From Enchytraeus crypticus (taxonomy: Eukaryota > Annelida > Clitellata > Enchytraeida > Enchytraeidae), in contig CAJHZI010000293.1 in NCBI GenBank assembly GCA_905160935.1, forward strand, positions 821,501 through 885,500: a stretch of 64,000 nucleotides of DNA. Reading direction: 5' to 3'. Positions 41,601-61,861 of this stretch are shown in pieces. The notes under the pieces were generated by a model that was not told where the DNA came from, did no database searches, and saw only the letters and a list, made by a program, of their open reading frames with translations. Numbering within the stretch: the stretch's first letter is position 1; each line of letters opens with the position of its first letter. A program made the translations under genes and the position numbers.

Positions 41601-44600
41601 AAATAACTTGAATTTAAATCAACATCGTTGAATTAGCTTAAAATTGAATTAAACATTTAAAAAACCTAAATTTGTAATGTGTAAATGCTTCTTTGGCCAT
41701 TATTGCCGTTTCACTCATTATGGTGGAATCTTATTTCTCACTTGTGTTTGTATAAGCTTGTGTCTTATATGATGTGATAAATTTAAATAAATAAATAAAT
41801 AAATGGTATATGACTCGGTAATCTTAAACTCTTTCCGAACAAACACCAGGATTCTATGCCGTTTAAAAGGGACATAACCAATTAACAATCTTTAATCATC
41901 ATCATCTTCCCTCAAATCCCAGTTTAACCAGGGTCGGGATACGAATAGAGTTTCTTCTATCCATTCGTTTAAATTTTGTGGCAATTACTGGAGCATAGGT
42001 GCTCACCAACCGTATAGCAATCTTTAATATCATTTTACATTTAAATTTTATTTTTAAACTCTAAAGAAGCCCATTTACATTTCTTTACACTAAAATTTAA
42101 ACAGCAGTAAATGTAAATAGTGTAACCTACCCAGCAAGTCTTCATCTCTTATGGATGATGTCTCTGGTGACTTAGTCCTGCTTCTGAGCACTGAAGACTT
42201 GTGCTGAGATGGAGACAGTGATCGTGACCTTGACCTCTTACTCTTCCTGCGACTTGACCTTCCCTCCTCCTTCTTATCTACATCGCCACTACCCTCTCTA
42301 GCGAAATCCCGCCCCACTTCTCCTCTCACCTTATCACTGACATCAGTCTTACTCTGCCTATCTCTCGAGTCCTTCCTGCCTAATTCTTCCTCCATCCCAC
42401 GATCCCGAGGATCCCGAGGCTGATCCGAGATGCTACCTCGATGATCCAGAGGAATCTCTCGTGGGTTTATCAGCTGAGGACTCTCGGCACGTGGGCTGGC
42501 CATGGCTCCAGACAGCGGGGAGGCATGGCCTTGCTGCTGAAGGGCAAGAGCGGCTGCAGCTTGCTCCGCCCACTCTGATGTACGTTCGAGGGCTGCACGC
42601 TGGGCGGCGGCTATCGACTGAACCTGCCCTACTATGTCTCCCTTGTCTCCAATGCTCGGCACGATCGCTATCAAATAAATAAAGACAATATATCAGTTTC
42701 TGGTTATTTGACTCTGCCAACCAAAATGGAAGCACTAAAAATTAATTTAAACTTTATAAGATGTCGATAAACTATTTAGTATTGACAAAAGAGGTTCAAT
42801 AGCCTCTTATTTAACACTGATGTATTTAATAACCATTTTAATACTAGTCAAGCTTAAAACATACTCGTGGAAATTCAATTTATGATGAAGTATGTATTTA
42901 ATCTTTTGAAATTTTGTTCATTTAATTATTACATGGCATCTTTTTTATCAATATATCAGTATCTGTATTGATACCTTAAATATATATATTGCACCTAGAA
43001 AATTTATTTATTTAGAGATTAAAACTATATATTTTAAAAGTACTTTATTTAAGATATAAATTTAAAACAAATGTTTAGCCTATGATTTACCCTCTGCCAT
43101 TGAATGTAAATAAATATACAACAAATTAATTGATATCTTAAATAGCAAATAATTCCACACAATAGATAGATACCCAAGCACATTAGAGTTAAACGGTAAT
43201 TCTATCAAATAGGAGAACATGTTTCTGATCAAAAATAAATAGCGAATAAACCAAATATTACTAAGTATAACGTTTACTAACTGTGTAGTTTAGATTTGAC
43301 ATTAGGAGGAGGTGGAGGGGGCGGTGAAGCACGCGGCTGCTCAATTGTTGTCAGGGTGCCATACACTGCTAGAGTTATAGTCTGGTACCAGCCCTTGAGT
43401 ATCAATCCATCAGTAGGAATCTGTAAATAATATCAATATACAAGCTCATACAATCAAATCAATCAAGTGTCAAGAAAGAATTAAGTATTAAGAGTCAGAT
43501 GAATCAGATTTGAATATAAATGTGACATCTCTTAGTACTTGAAACTATATTGCATTGGACTTCACTCCATATTCAAAGAATTCTCTTCATATTTAAGTCG
43601 TCTGTTGTATTACGTTACACAATGGATGAGATCCAAGAAAATTATTTACTATATTAAGCATACAACCATTGCATTTGAATTAAATTGAATCTAAAGACTA
43701 CTAAACTAAAGACTGCATAAATTTTTACATCTTAAATTTCTAAACGTGTATCTTTTTCTAAGTTGCAAATTTTAACTGAAAATACTGTAGAGTATTTGCA
43801 ATATCTGCCATTGACATATTTCACTTAAATTTAAATATGTATCTCTTTATTGCCTTCCTAGTTAAACCACTTTTCTTCGTAACAGTATTTCTCATTGAAA
43901 TTGATCTTCTTTAAATGTTTATTGTAATTAACAATGAATGCCAAATTTGATGAAGACTAAAATTTTCAATACCTTTGCATCGAGTTGCAACTGTATATCA
44001 ACATTGGCATTATACTCCAATCTGAAAACATAATCAAACAAAAATATCAAAACACCTTAGTCATTTAATTAACACATTTATGTTTGCTGCTATTTAAACT
44101 GTATACATACTACATACTGTATCTATACATAAATGTATATAATATATATAATACTATACAATCTTTAAAACCACTATACCATTAAAGCCATTGGTCAAGC
44201 TTATATTAATTAAAATATAATAATGCTCTTTAAGTTTACATTTATTCAATTGACAAGTTAATCTGAGATTTCTCTATACATATAAGTGTACTAGATATGA
44301 AATTAGTTGGCCAGAAGCAAAAGATATGCGGCCTTACTTCTCACTCTATCAAGTTTAATAATTCAATTTACATTACAATAATGCCGTAATTGATACTTAT
44401 CAAAATATCAAAAGAACGTAGCTTTAACATTAAATTTAATACAAAGTATTTTGTTCAGCTTTAAAGATAACCATGAATCTCATAACAATTACTTTACATT
44501 TCAATATTACAATATAGTATTAGTAAATTACTCACTGTCCGAGTTTTTCAAATGTTGAAGCATGGTCGCTACTTAGATTATTAACGAACAGTTCAAGTTT

Positions 44601-46069
44601 GAAAGATGAAGGATTCGTCGCTCTATAAACAAATAAAAGCCCATGAAATTAAATTAACAGTCATGTAATTAACTAAAAAAAACTACATCAATGTTAAAAA
44701 TGATCTTCAAATTATTAATAGTATGTGAGGTGTTATGGACTGAGACATTTTTCATTATTATTAAGTTAATTACTCATTAGTCCTAATTAGAAACAAACCT
44801 TGGAGATCAAAGTGATAAATAGCTTAAAGTCCAATTTATTTTTAATATCATAACACAACATCACAAAACATAATGGCATACTGGGTCAGGAAGCACAGGT
44901 GCTAAAAATATTACATATACATATTTTAAAATACCTATTTAAAACAAATATATAAAAACTTGACAACAAAAGTTGACAGATAGATAGTTGTATCTATCTA
45001 CGTAGAAAGCATAACAATTTTTTTAATCTAGTATTTTGCAAAATTTAATCTAAAAGATGAAATCCTTTAGTCATAATATTCAATAACTCCCTAGATATCT
45101 CTGAGAGTGCATATAATAAATTATAGATATTAGTTAATTATCGAATTGTCTCTCACTTAGTGCACTGCCTTCTGGCAGTTCCATGGTATATAACGCCTCC
45201 ACTCCTCTCTGTCTTCCGCCTTCTTCTTCATTTCCACATTCCTCATTATCAAATAGTACATAATACCATAATTTTTTAGCAAAATAAATTTAATTAACTA
45301 ATCAGAATCTTAAAAGAAAATATAGTTGAAAAGTCTTACCCTAATCTGACTCCTCCTGGAAAGTCTGCGACAACTCTAGTACCCAATGGAATCACCCGAA
45401 TCTCATGCAGGACAACCGCACAGGGGAATTGAACCAAATCCAAGTTGAGATCCTACAAATAAATAATTTAACTTTATTATAAAAACTTAATTTAGATATT
45501 AAATTGTAATAGAAATATTAATTTTTAATTTAATTCAATTATTTACTAAGTTATACTATGGTCAACAATTACCAATGATACATCAGTATTCTAGTTAGTA
45601 AAGGCATTAGTTAAAGTGGGGTGGAATGCAGGGGATCAGTGTTCCCGTAGCCTTCTTTTTTTCTGAGGTTCGTTCCACGGTTAGAGGAGATAATACACTG
45701 TAGGGGGCATGTAACTTTACAGGGGACCTAAAAAAAATTGACCGTTCCCCTAGCTCTCAATTCTCACTTTAACCACTGAGTAAAGGTATAGAAAAATGTA
45801 GCAATTCAATTAATGGTAATTACAGCAATAAATCATATTATTAATTTACATACCCTGAGCCTTACATATATAGATATATACATATTATACAGATATGTAT
45901 ATATTTTTTATTATTTATACTTATTATATATTTAAATTTACAAAAATTAAAGAATATTAGAACACTTAGATGATACCTCAGTATTCTCGTGGGTAAATGT
46001 ATCGAAGAACAGCAATGCAATTTGGCTATCGTCTTCTAGCTCTGCCACACTCCTTGAAAGCGCAGCCAT
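13902..46069 (-). CDS. VIRMA: Virilizer / VIRMA homologue, complete (41 coding exons)
   Basis: Scaffold subunit of the nuclear m6A mRNA methyltransferase complex; in insects also needed for sex-specific splicing. Exons 5' to 3': 45977-46069, 45340-45452, 44536-44622, 43973-44021, 43282-43420, 42131-42667, 41231-41346, 40094-40147, 39630-39713, 38947-39086, 38271-38350, 37626-37786, 36713-37024, 36202-36290, 35298-35721, 34120-34217, 33293-33473, 32626-32743, 32088-32243, 31373-31516, 30673-30924, 29887-29972, 27739-27885, 26940-27035, 26440-26512, 25517-25653, 24930-25038, 23965-24055, 23246-23455, 21876-21981, 21333-21416, 20529-20689, 19705-20029, 18984-19083, 18162-18319, 17388-17512, 16681-16742, 16075-16295, 15385-15487, 14601-14835, 13902-14052. 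They sum to 6,207 nt, 2,068 residues, somewhat longer than human VIRMA (about 1,800). Family signatures include TDGLILKGWY, SGLILISEMLPLPLP, DHDYGFYHVK and SRPPSMHVDDF. The start ATG has G at -3 and +4, and an in-frame TAA 6 nt upstream. Boundaries come from splice sites plus reading frame, not from transcripts. Confidence 0.96.
14163..14430 (+). repeat. F repeat copy in VIRMA intron 40
   Basis: Nearly full-length; the core reads CGCCTTCTACGACAAGTTC. It lies between the last two coding exons of VIRMA. Confidence 0.75.
15540..15705 (+). mobile_element. LINE 3' end with long (AG)n tail in VIRMA intron 38
   Basis: ACCATGAACCTACCAATAGG and GCAGCGCTCTGAGAG match the family. Then comes an (AG)n tract of about 75 bp (15,631-15,705). 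Confidence 0.65.
17140..17375. repeat. Degenerate tandem repeat in VIRMA intron 36
   Basis: Units contain AAGACAGATAGACTAAAG and GTGTTATCTACTAAA. Confidence 0.65.
17388..34217 (-). CDS. VIRMA: VIRMA exons 16-36: helical-repeat body
   Basis: These 21 exons encode residues about 827-1,812, the alpha-helical superhelix of VIRMA. Recognisable blocks in order are RLLESVFVLLSCPMTSSHS (exon 17), ILGVLHSLYSMTFTSQGREA (19), RDNRIRHSVCYGYAVMM (20), ILEWLQPIKTLLSF (21) and FPWQIGFPQSL (23). Then come SGLILISEMLPLPLPIQ (26), GTSCQPLHQLLRRVCWQLAD (28), TARVLNLFAFLMNQAA (29), LLMDHDYGFYHVKQ (32), ATFSKDSSDCIATLSSAAEC (33) and DRTVYLITDDEDDRL (35). Exon 36 supplies VKINLIELATKYCPELDLEA and a nuclear-localisation-like PKRKKR. 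Each block has a clear human counterpart in the same order. The largest intron in the gene, intron 22 (27,886-29,886), lies here. Confidence 0.95.
17957..18105 (-). repeat. SINE-A copy in VIRMA intron 35
   Basis: Reverse-strand copy lying about 55 bp from exon 35. The A-box end is partly duplicated (GGATCAGT and GCCAGTG elements appear twice). Confidence 0.75.
19125..19290. repeat. 66-68-bp tandem duplication in VIRMA intron 33
   Basis: About 2.4 units containing CTTAACATAATGTTTTCTAC, AAGGGGACTAGTGAGAGATA and CACCACAGAGAGTGAATTA. Confidence 0.8.
22022..22468. repeat. Direct duplication flanking an F repeat, VIRMA intron 29
   Basis: A segment of about 125 bp with AGCTTTTTAATCAGTCATTT and CAGTCATTTCTGATTGTTCT occurs at 22,022-22,150 and again at 22,345-22,468. 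An F repeat in minus orientation lies between them. Confidence 0.7.
22901..23045 (+). repeat. SINE-A copy in VIRMA intron 29
   Basis: Plus-strand copy followed at once by a second dispersed repeat (23,083-23,215) that also occurs at 46,548-46,690. That repeat may be the 3' body of a longer SINE. Confidence 0.75.
23083..23215 (+). repeat. D repeat, two copies
   Basis: A 130-bp segment containing GGATTTTGGAATTTGCACCG and CCTTCTTTTTGCTCGCCGGC, with an (ATT)n end. It recurs at 46,548-46,690 in the same orientation with few differences, upstream of VIRMA. The class is unknown; it may be the 3' body of SINE-A. Confidence 0.65.
23515..23830. repeat. Two small tandem arrays in VIRMA intron 28
   Basis: GAGAGATATGAGAAATATTA units (23,515-23,745) are followed by TTTCTATAAAAACTATTTA units (about 23,770-23,825). 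Confidence 0.7.
24070..24440. repeat. 42-43-bp tandem repeat in VIRMA intron 27
   Basis: About eight units containing TAATTGTGTTATATACATCT and TTAAGTTATATTATTATAT. It forms a low-complexity plus-strand open frame that is not a gene. Confidence 0.85.
25797..26036 (+). repeat. F repeat copy in VIRMA intron 25
   Basis: Nearly full-length, with both the AATCCCAATCAAACCAGGGT block and the core CGCCTTCTACGACACGTGC. Confidence 0.75.
30265..30491 (+). mobile_element. Non-LTR retrotransposon (LINE) 3' end with (AG)n tail
   Basis: The plus strand encodes the usual C-terminal end of a LINE reverse-transcriptase ORF: KKVRGRPRSGMLDDL, then KRKTEDKN and RSYMPWICQ. One in-frame stop (TGA) interrupts it. 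It then runs into a pure (AG)n tract from 30,413. The match is to the general 'RGRPR..W.DD ... DR..WR' ending of LINE proteins. Related ends: 3,719-3,826 (+), 11,165-11,390 (+), 15,540-15,705 (+), 36,640-36,700 (+), 45,150-45,250 (-), 50,835-50,920 (-), 54,775-54,955 (-). Confidence 0.7.
34985..35270 (-). repeat. F repeat copy in VIRMA intron 15, with internal duplication
   Basis: Minus-strand copy ending in GATGAAGATGATGAT. The segment CAGAAAGGGCAGACGGGCAT occurs twice (about 35,000 and 35,105), showing rearrangement. Confidence 0.65.
35298..35721 (-). CDS. VIRMA: VIRMA exon 15: Ala-rich and acidic low-complexity insert
   Basis: This 424-nt exon encodes residues about 685-826. A serine-rich lead-in is followed by an alanine-rich segment with repeated AAAADK-like units (about 703-735). 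Next come a Ser/Lys/Glu/Gly part and an acidic Met-rich segment (EEMEMDDSPMMEGEMTP). The exon ends in a predicted helix, LEEEMLVIIHCLEEITRIV, which aligns with the human segment around IERLINLLEEVFHLME. The low-complexity part is longer than in human VIRMA. The alanine run is largely GCT/GCA codons, so slippage expansion is plausible. Confidence 0.93.
35830..36175. repeat. Degenerate tandem repeat in VIRMA intron 14
   Basis: Units of roughly 30-36 bp contain GAGATGAGTGGTAGAGAACA and GAGATTATTATA. Confidence 0.75.
36202..41346 (-). CDS. VIRMA: VIRMA exons 7-14: acidic linker and start of helical body
   Basis: Exons 7 and 8 encode an acidic linker ending in DGEYSQISSNEDGLQ, which matches the human element YEQISSDEDG. 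Exon 9 carries FNPYQCDLVAL, and exon 10 a charged helical stretch (EATRLLDIVDSFRR). Exons 11-13 match the human region around WVTALEEIPSLIIKGLSYL (here KWVEAMESVPGLIIPGLVYL) and include DYLVDWALEGLDLAKAV-like helices. Exon 13 inserts a Lys/Glu/Ser-rich loop before GYQRLIELMLHKQ. Exon 14 gives VMVALATLARKVHLYEVLLR. This is the beginning of the ARM/HEAT-like helical fold expected to bind WTAP-type partners. Confidence 0.93.
37190..37310. repeat. GGAAACAA-type tandem repeat in VIRMA intron 12
   Basis: Purine-rich array of AGGAAACAAAGAAAA-like units on the plus strand, pyrimidine-rich on the transcribed sense strand. Confidence 0.65.
38611..38694. repeat. (AG)n with (GATA)-like interruptions, VIRMA intron 10
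   Basis: AG repeat with interspersed GATAGA units. No LINE end was recognised beside it. Confidence 0.85.
40436..40680 (+). repeat. F repeat copy in VIRMA intron 7
   Basis: Plus-strand copy beginning with (ATC)n and ending near CCCGGACACAAC. The core is diverged (CGCCTCTTATAACAAGTGC). Confidence 0.7.
41430..41655. repeat. About 31-bp degenerate tandem repeat in VIRMA intron 6
   Basis: The units resemble TTAAATTCAACATGGTTGAA plus ATAACTTAA. Confidence 0.7.
42131..42667 (-). CDS. VIRMA: VIRMA exon 6: low-complexity linker with RS-rich segment
   Basis: This 537-nt exon, the largest in the gene, encodes residues 161-340. It opens with an Ala/Gln-rich stretch (EWAEQAAAALALQQQ, about 193-207). 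A charged Asp/Arg/Glu-rich part (about 235-295) follows, then a basic Arg-Ser segment near 297-330 containing SSRRKSKRSRSRSLSPS and RSRTKSPE. The segment resembles SR-protein RS domains and has SP/TP sites. Human VIRMA has an acidic, proline-rich linker here, so this is lineage-variable sequence between the N-terminal domain and the helical body. It stays in frame with both neighbouring exons. Confidence 0.93.
43282..46069 (-). CDS. VIRMA: VIRMA exons 1-5: N-terminal Virilizer domain
   Basis: These exons encode residues 1 to about 160. After a short variable start (MAALSRSVAELEDD), the conserved core covers LLFFDTFTHENTEDLNLDLV, the VLHEIRVIPLGTRV strand, FPGGVRLGATNPSSFKLEL, FVNNLSSDHASTFEKLG and TDGLILKGWYQTITLAVYGT. 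It ends in a seven-proline run near residues 147-153. This is the family's N-terminal domain (Pfam VIR_N). Human VIRMA has a longer proline run at the same point, so the order of parts is conserved. Introns 1-5 carry a hAT-like MITE, a LINE 3' fragment and AT-rich sequence. Confidence 0.95.
45150..45250 (-). mobile_element. LINE 3' end in VIRMA intron 2
   Basis: Minus-strand fragment with GCAGTGCACTAAG and the ACCATGGAACTGCCAGAAGG segment. The (AG)n tail is very short. Confidence 0.6.
45605..45778. mobile_element. hAT-like MITE, 174 bp, in VIRMA intron 1
   Basis: Terminal inverted repeats are CATTAGTTAAAGTG and, read inward from the other end, CAGTGGTTAAAGTG (12 of 14 match). A perfect 8-bp direct repeat AGTAAAGG flanks both sides (45,597-45,604 and 45,779-45,786). 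An 8-bp target duplication with CA-starting termini is the hAT-superfamily pattern. No coding capacity, so it would need a transposase from elsewhere. Confidence 0.75.
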
Positions 46070-46260
46070 GACTTACTAAATATCCGTGTAGAGAATGTAG
46101 TCCTGAGATCGATTTAAATTAAACTAAATGGTGTTATTTTATAATTCTGAAAGAGTACAAATCATCAAACTAATATAATGCATGGAGTCAGTCTTCAATG
46201 CAGAATGAAATCTATTAATATTAGCACATGCAAAAAAAACAATAAATTAATTATTAAGCG
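46070..46260 (-). promoter_or_regulatory. VIRMA: VIRMA 5' leader and proximal upstream sequence
   Basis: This is the sequence just upstream of the VIRMA start on the minus strand. The in-frame TAA at -6 to -4 fixes the first usable ATG at 46,069. About 78 nt upstream there is a pyrimidine-leading CTTTCAG (minus strand, near 46,147), which could be the acceptor of a 5' UTR intron. I see no clear TATA box or initiator among the AT-rich sequence. The transcription start is not resolved. Confidence 0.35.
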
Positions 46261-47213
46261 TCCAATTTTTTAAATTATATCGTATTCATTCAGCAAGTCA
46301 AACTATTCAAAAAGTTTCATGAATAATATAAATTATTGACAAATACTTCTCCTTGAACTATTGAGAAGTATAGCAGCTTTTATTCTTCCTAAGCTTTAGC
46401 TAATACGGGCCCTTGTAAAATAGCTTAGGTAATTTTTATGCTAATCTCTTATAAACTTCTGCGCTGCTAATGTTTCTCTATTCTAACTTAAAACCATTCC
46501 TAAAAATAACTCATTCTAGGAGTAGCTCCTTTTCCTTATTTCCCTCTACTTTGGACTGATTTTCCGGATTTTGGAATTTGCACCGGTTTTGGACCTTCTT
46601 TTTGCTCGCCGGCTTGATTTTCTATCAATAGTGCTCGATGCTGTCATTGGTGACTGTAGCACTCTAATTGTAGTTATTTTATGTTTCGTATCCAGTTTGT
46701 TTACATATCTCAGCTATTAATACATTAAAATATTTATTAAATAATCCTGTAAGTTACACCCAGAGATTAGTGAAGCTTGCTTGATATTTAATTTTAACGG
46801 ACTATTCAAAAATTGAGAAAAAGAGCTATAATTTGTCCTACCAAAAAGCATTACACTATCATATAAAGAGAAGAAATATTCACCAAATATCGTCCAGCTT
46901 TCATGTTTATACTATATAAGATTAAGTAATAAGAACAATCAAGCACGAAGAAGCGTTAACCAAAATATAAACAAAAACGATTGTACTTGATGATCTCTTA
47001 CACCGCTAATCCGTTAACTTAACTTTACAATATTATACTGGTTAAGGAAGTCCCAAAGACCAGTAACATCAGTTCTAGACGTAATATCACACCTCAATAC
47101 ATAGTTAGCATCAAATTTTTAAACCGTTAAGTATTTTAGTCAATTTTGTAGGTCATATTAATTCTAATATCATCATATTGTCAATTTACTCTTTACAAAA
47201 GGCCTATAACCTA

Positions 47214-47216
<3 letters not shown>

Positions 47217-47301
<85 letters not shown>
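47217..47301. repeat. Compound (AT)n(GT)n microsatellite
   Basis: AT repeats to 47,251, then GT repeats to about 47,300, abutting the 3' end of a SINE-B copy. Confidence 0.9.
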
Positions 47302-47302
<1 letters not shown>

Positions 47303-47315
47303 TATTTTTGTCTTA

Positions 47316-47570
47316 AAAAAGTAAACACGCATTAGAGTGAAATGATCATCTATGTTAATATCTATAACCTTTATCACCACATGTATAAACCGTTAGTAAA
47401 TTTTGATAACTTTCCGTATAACCAGTCCAGTGAATGTTTGAGAATTTACTCTCAGATCAGCACGGCTGTGATTCGAACCTACGAGGGTTCCATTCACCTT
47501 AGGATCTGTCATTAAAATTTCATTACTTTACCTGACCACTCTATAACCACTACGCTATTGCTACCTTCTA
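47316..47570 (-). repeat. SINE-B copy with (GT)n(AT)n tail
   Basis: Minus-strand copy. Its 3' end runs into the compound (GT)n(AT)n tract at 47,217-47,301, which suggests a microsatellite tail. Confidence 0.7.
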
Positions 47571-48024
47571 AAATATAGAAATACAATACTGGGTAGTCTT
47601 CGTCATAGGCCTATATATGATAACGCAGTTTGCGTCACGAAATTCTCCGGTGATACCTAAAAATCAAACTTAGGAGGATCCCGTAATATAGTACGATACC
47701 CCAGTAAATTGAGTTTTACGTCTTAGTCACAGGAAGTACTCTGCTACCACATATGGACCCTAGGCTATACATGTAGGCCTACTGTATATAGACCCTATAC
47801 CTCTCTAGAAGTATGGAAACTGTGTATGTATAATTCTAATCTCAGCACGTTCTATTTATATGTTCTTTACCTCAAGTGAATCGAGTTTGATTGGTTCAAT
47901 ATTTCTCTCTAACCCCACGCCCAGTTCAATGATTGACAAATCGGAGTCCAAACGGGGCTCTGATCAGACTTAATTGGATTATCTCACTCTGCCTACATAT
48001 GTTAATTATCAGAGGCTCATACTA

Positions 48025-48205
48025 GGAATCCTATAGCTTGGGAGCCATTAACTCACTACATGTAATTGTGTGAGGCTCATTCCCAAGCTATAGGATTCTA
48101 CCTTCTTTGGATTCCCAAGATTCTTTGCTCTGTAGCTTGGGAATCCATTCAAAGAATAGTAGAATCCTATAGCTTGGATTATTCCTGAATGGATTCCCAA
48201 GCTAA
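48025..48205. repeat. Nested inverted-repeat cluster
   Basis: The words AATCCTATAGCTTGGGA (48,027) and TCCCAAGCTATAGGATT (48,081) are inverse copies. AGCTTGGGAATCCA (48,134) pairs with TGGATTCCCAAGCT (48,190), and a further AATCCTATAGCTTGGA is at 48,163. Several alternative hairpins are possible. A fragment of the same family appears near 53,219-53,262. Confidence 0.75.
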
Positions 48206-48781
48206 CTTCAACGCATGTAAAAAACTAAAAATGTAGTAATTAACCGTCCAATTTGTCTAATTATATGGCATTCAGCAAGTCAATCTATTCAAAAAGTCTC
48301 ATTAATAAGGTTTATATATGATATATAGATCCACAAATAACATTAATTATAGACACATATTTAAAACTGGTATAGCGTATACACAGAAGAGAGCAATACT
48401 TGCAAAACTCATACAGTACAGAATTACAGAAGGTAGAACCAAATCACATAGTACAAAAAGGAAGTAAATTTTTTTAATTGCTTGATGTTAATTAATTAAT
48501 ATTAATCGGAATTCAAGCTCCTACAAGGATATTCTTCATAAATAAAAAGAGTGATAGGGCTTAGTCATTTCTGAAAAATTGATTAATAGTAGTAATTAAA
48601 CAAGAAACTTTGCAAGCAATAAATGAGAGATAAATTTGATGAAATTATAACTACGCATTGAATATGAGCTCAGAAAAATGACTACAAACTTAAAATAACT
48701 TAATACAAAGCCTAAATAGGGTTGATTATAAAAATAATTATAAAGTTGTTTAGACCCTAATCATTTATAATCCTAAAATGA

Positions 48782-60261
<11,480 letters not shown>

Positions 60262-60806
60262 CTGGAAATATACAGTCATTAATTATGCATGAATACTGAA
60301 GATTGTATTGTTGTGAGCTCATTTAATCCTGTATTAATTTTTTCAAGTTAAATAATGGCGCTCGGAATGTGATTATTTTTTAACTTTTTTAATGTGCGTA
60401 TTTATTTGTATTATTTATTTATTTTACTGCATCAGTTGCTATTTTGCATCTCTGTTATTTTCTTCCTACTTCTTAAATACTCATAACAATTGCCTTTTAT
60501 GACGTGTATTTTACTTGTAGCGAAGATTTAAGAATAATCTTCTATGACTCCGAGTTTAATCATGGCTGACTGTCTGTCCCGAACTTTGAACCGTGAGTTC
60601 ACTAATATGATGCATGTTATCCACAAATAGGAAAACCACCATCATCAATGATTCCAATATTATAATATTTGCGTGGAGCATCTCGATGTATGAAAGTGAA
60701 AAGTAGAGGTCCGGAAAGAAGGATATTAGAATATTCGATGCACTAAGTTATAGATATGAAAAGCTGAAGAGATTGAATTAAGGTAATTACATATGATTCC
60801 AGATAG

Positions 60807-61026
60807 GTACAAAAATCAGATAGGTACAAACATCAGATAGGTACAAACACCAGAAAGGTACAAATAACCGATAGGTACAAACATCATATATGTACAAACA
60901 TCACATAGGTACAAGCATCAGATAGGTACAAACACCAGATAGGTACAAACATCAGATAGGTACAAACACCAGATAGGTACAAACATCAGATAGGTAAAAG
61001 CACCAGAAAGGTACAAACACCAGGTA
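60807..61026. repeat. 17-bp tandem repeat
   Basis: The unit is AGATAGGTACAAACATC with variants (ACACC, AAGCATC); about 13 units. Confidence 0.85.
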
Positions 61027-61529
61027 CGGTTCAGTTAGACAACTGGTGAAAACTCACAGAACTAGACGAACTAAATGAGACGTATGTTTCAAATGCCGAT
61101 TTTATTAACAAAATAAATAAATAAAGAATAGAGCAAAATTTTAGAGTTTCAGGATGGCTGAACGATTAATAGCAGGATGGCTGAACGATTTCATAAATTT
61201 ATTTGCATAAAGTAGAGCCATAATCTTCTACTTCATTTCTTGAATTCTCTTAAATTCTTACTGAAATTCTATAACCTAACATCTATCATAATATCTTTTC
61301 CTGGCCCACAGACTGCCCTGGTTTTTATCTCGCTACTTTTTGATCAGTGCATTAATCGTGTTCTGTGATAATTCTTAATAAAATAATGTTGATGTTATGT
61401 TGTTGTTACACATTATGCTAAGCATCTTTGAAATGATTTTAGATTTGAATAAAATTAAATGGAAGAGCGATATGATCAAAACCTGTAAGCACAATGCAAG
61501 AAAAGAGGCTTAAATATTGTCATTGATAT

Positions 61530-61815
61530 AAGCATGATCATCATCATCATCTTCCCTTGAATCCCAGTTTAACTAGGGTCGGGATACGAATAGACAGTCT
61601 CAAATTCTCTCTGTCCTACATCATATCATCCATAAGTGAATCTCCTATTTGTGACTTTTCCATTCGTTTAAATTCTTCTAGCAATTGCTGCAGCCTAGGC
61701 GATCACCAACAGAATGCCCATTCTGGCGCTGGTATGGATCGCCTTCTACGACACGTGCAGTCGCCGACTGGTAAATTCTTCAAACATCCCGGACACAACT
61801 CGGGGATATAGCAGT
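61530..61815 (+). repeat. F repeat: abundant dispersed element with (ATC)n end
   Basis: The most frequent repeat here. Read in plus sense it has (ATC)n, CTTGAATCCCAGTTTAACTA, GGGTCGGGATACGAATAGAC, CCTAGGCG..CACCAAC and a core ending CTACGACACGTGCAG, then AACA/CCCGGACACAAC. Other copies (+): 14,163-14,430, 20,727-20,765, 24,651-24,702, 25,797-26,036, 33,008-33,205, 40,436-40,680, 41,895-42,020, 49,695-49,795, 58,242-58,415, 63,776-63,980. Copies (-): 22,150-22,325, 24,463-24,512, 27,240-27,290, 27,975-28,079, 34,985-35,270, 41,150-41,200. The (GAT)n end read on the other strand looks like a SINE tail. Class is inferred. Confidence 0.75.
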
Positions 61816-61861
61816 TTATATAACATAAAACAACTGGTGAACACTTTCATCGACTTTGCCA

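Larger units (their letters stand above)
46261..48781. other. Intergenic region between VIRMA 5' end and ARRDC 3' end
   Basis: This 2.5-kb interval holds a direct pair of about 65 bp (46,261-46,327 and 48,247-48,307) and a 140-bp dispersed repeat (46,548-46,690). It also holds (AT)n(GT)n (47,217-47,301) running into a SINE-B copy (47,316-47,570, minus), and nested inverted repeats (48,025-48,205). I found no polyadenylation signal I would trust for the ARRDC gene. Confidence 0.6.
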
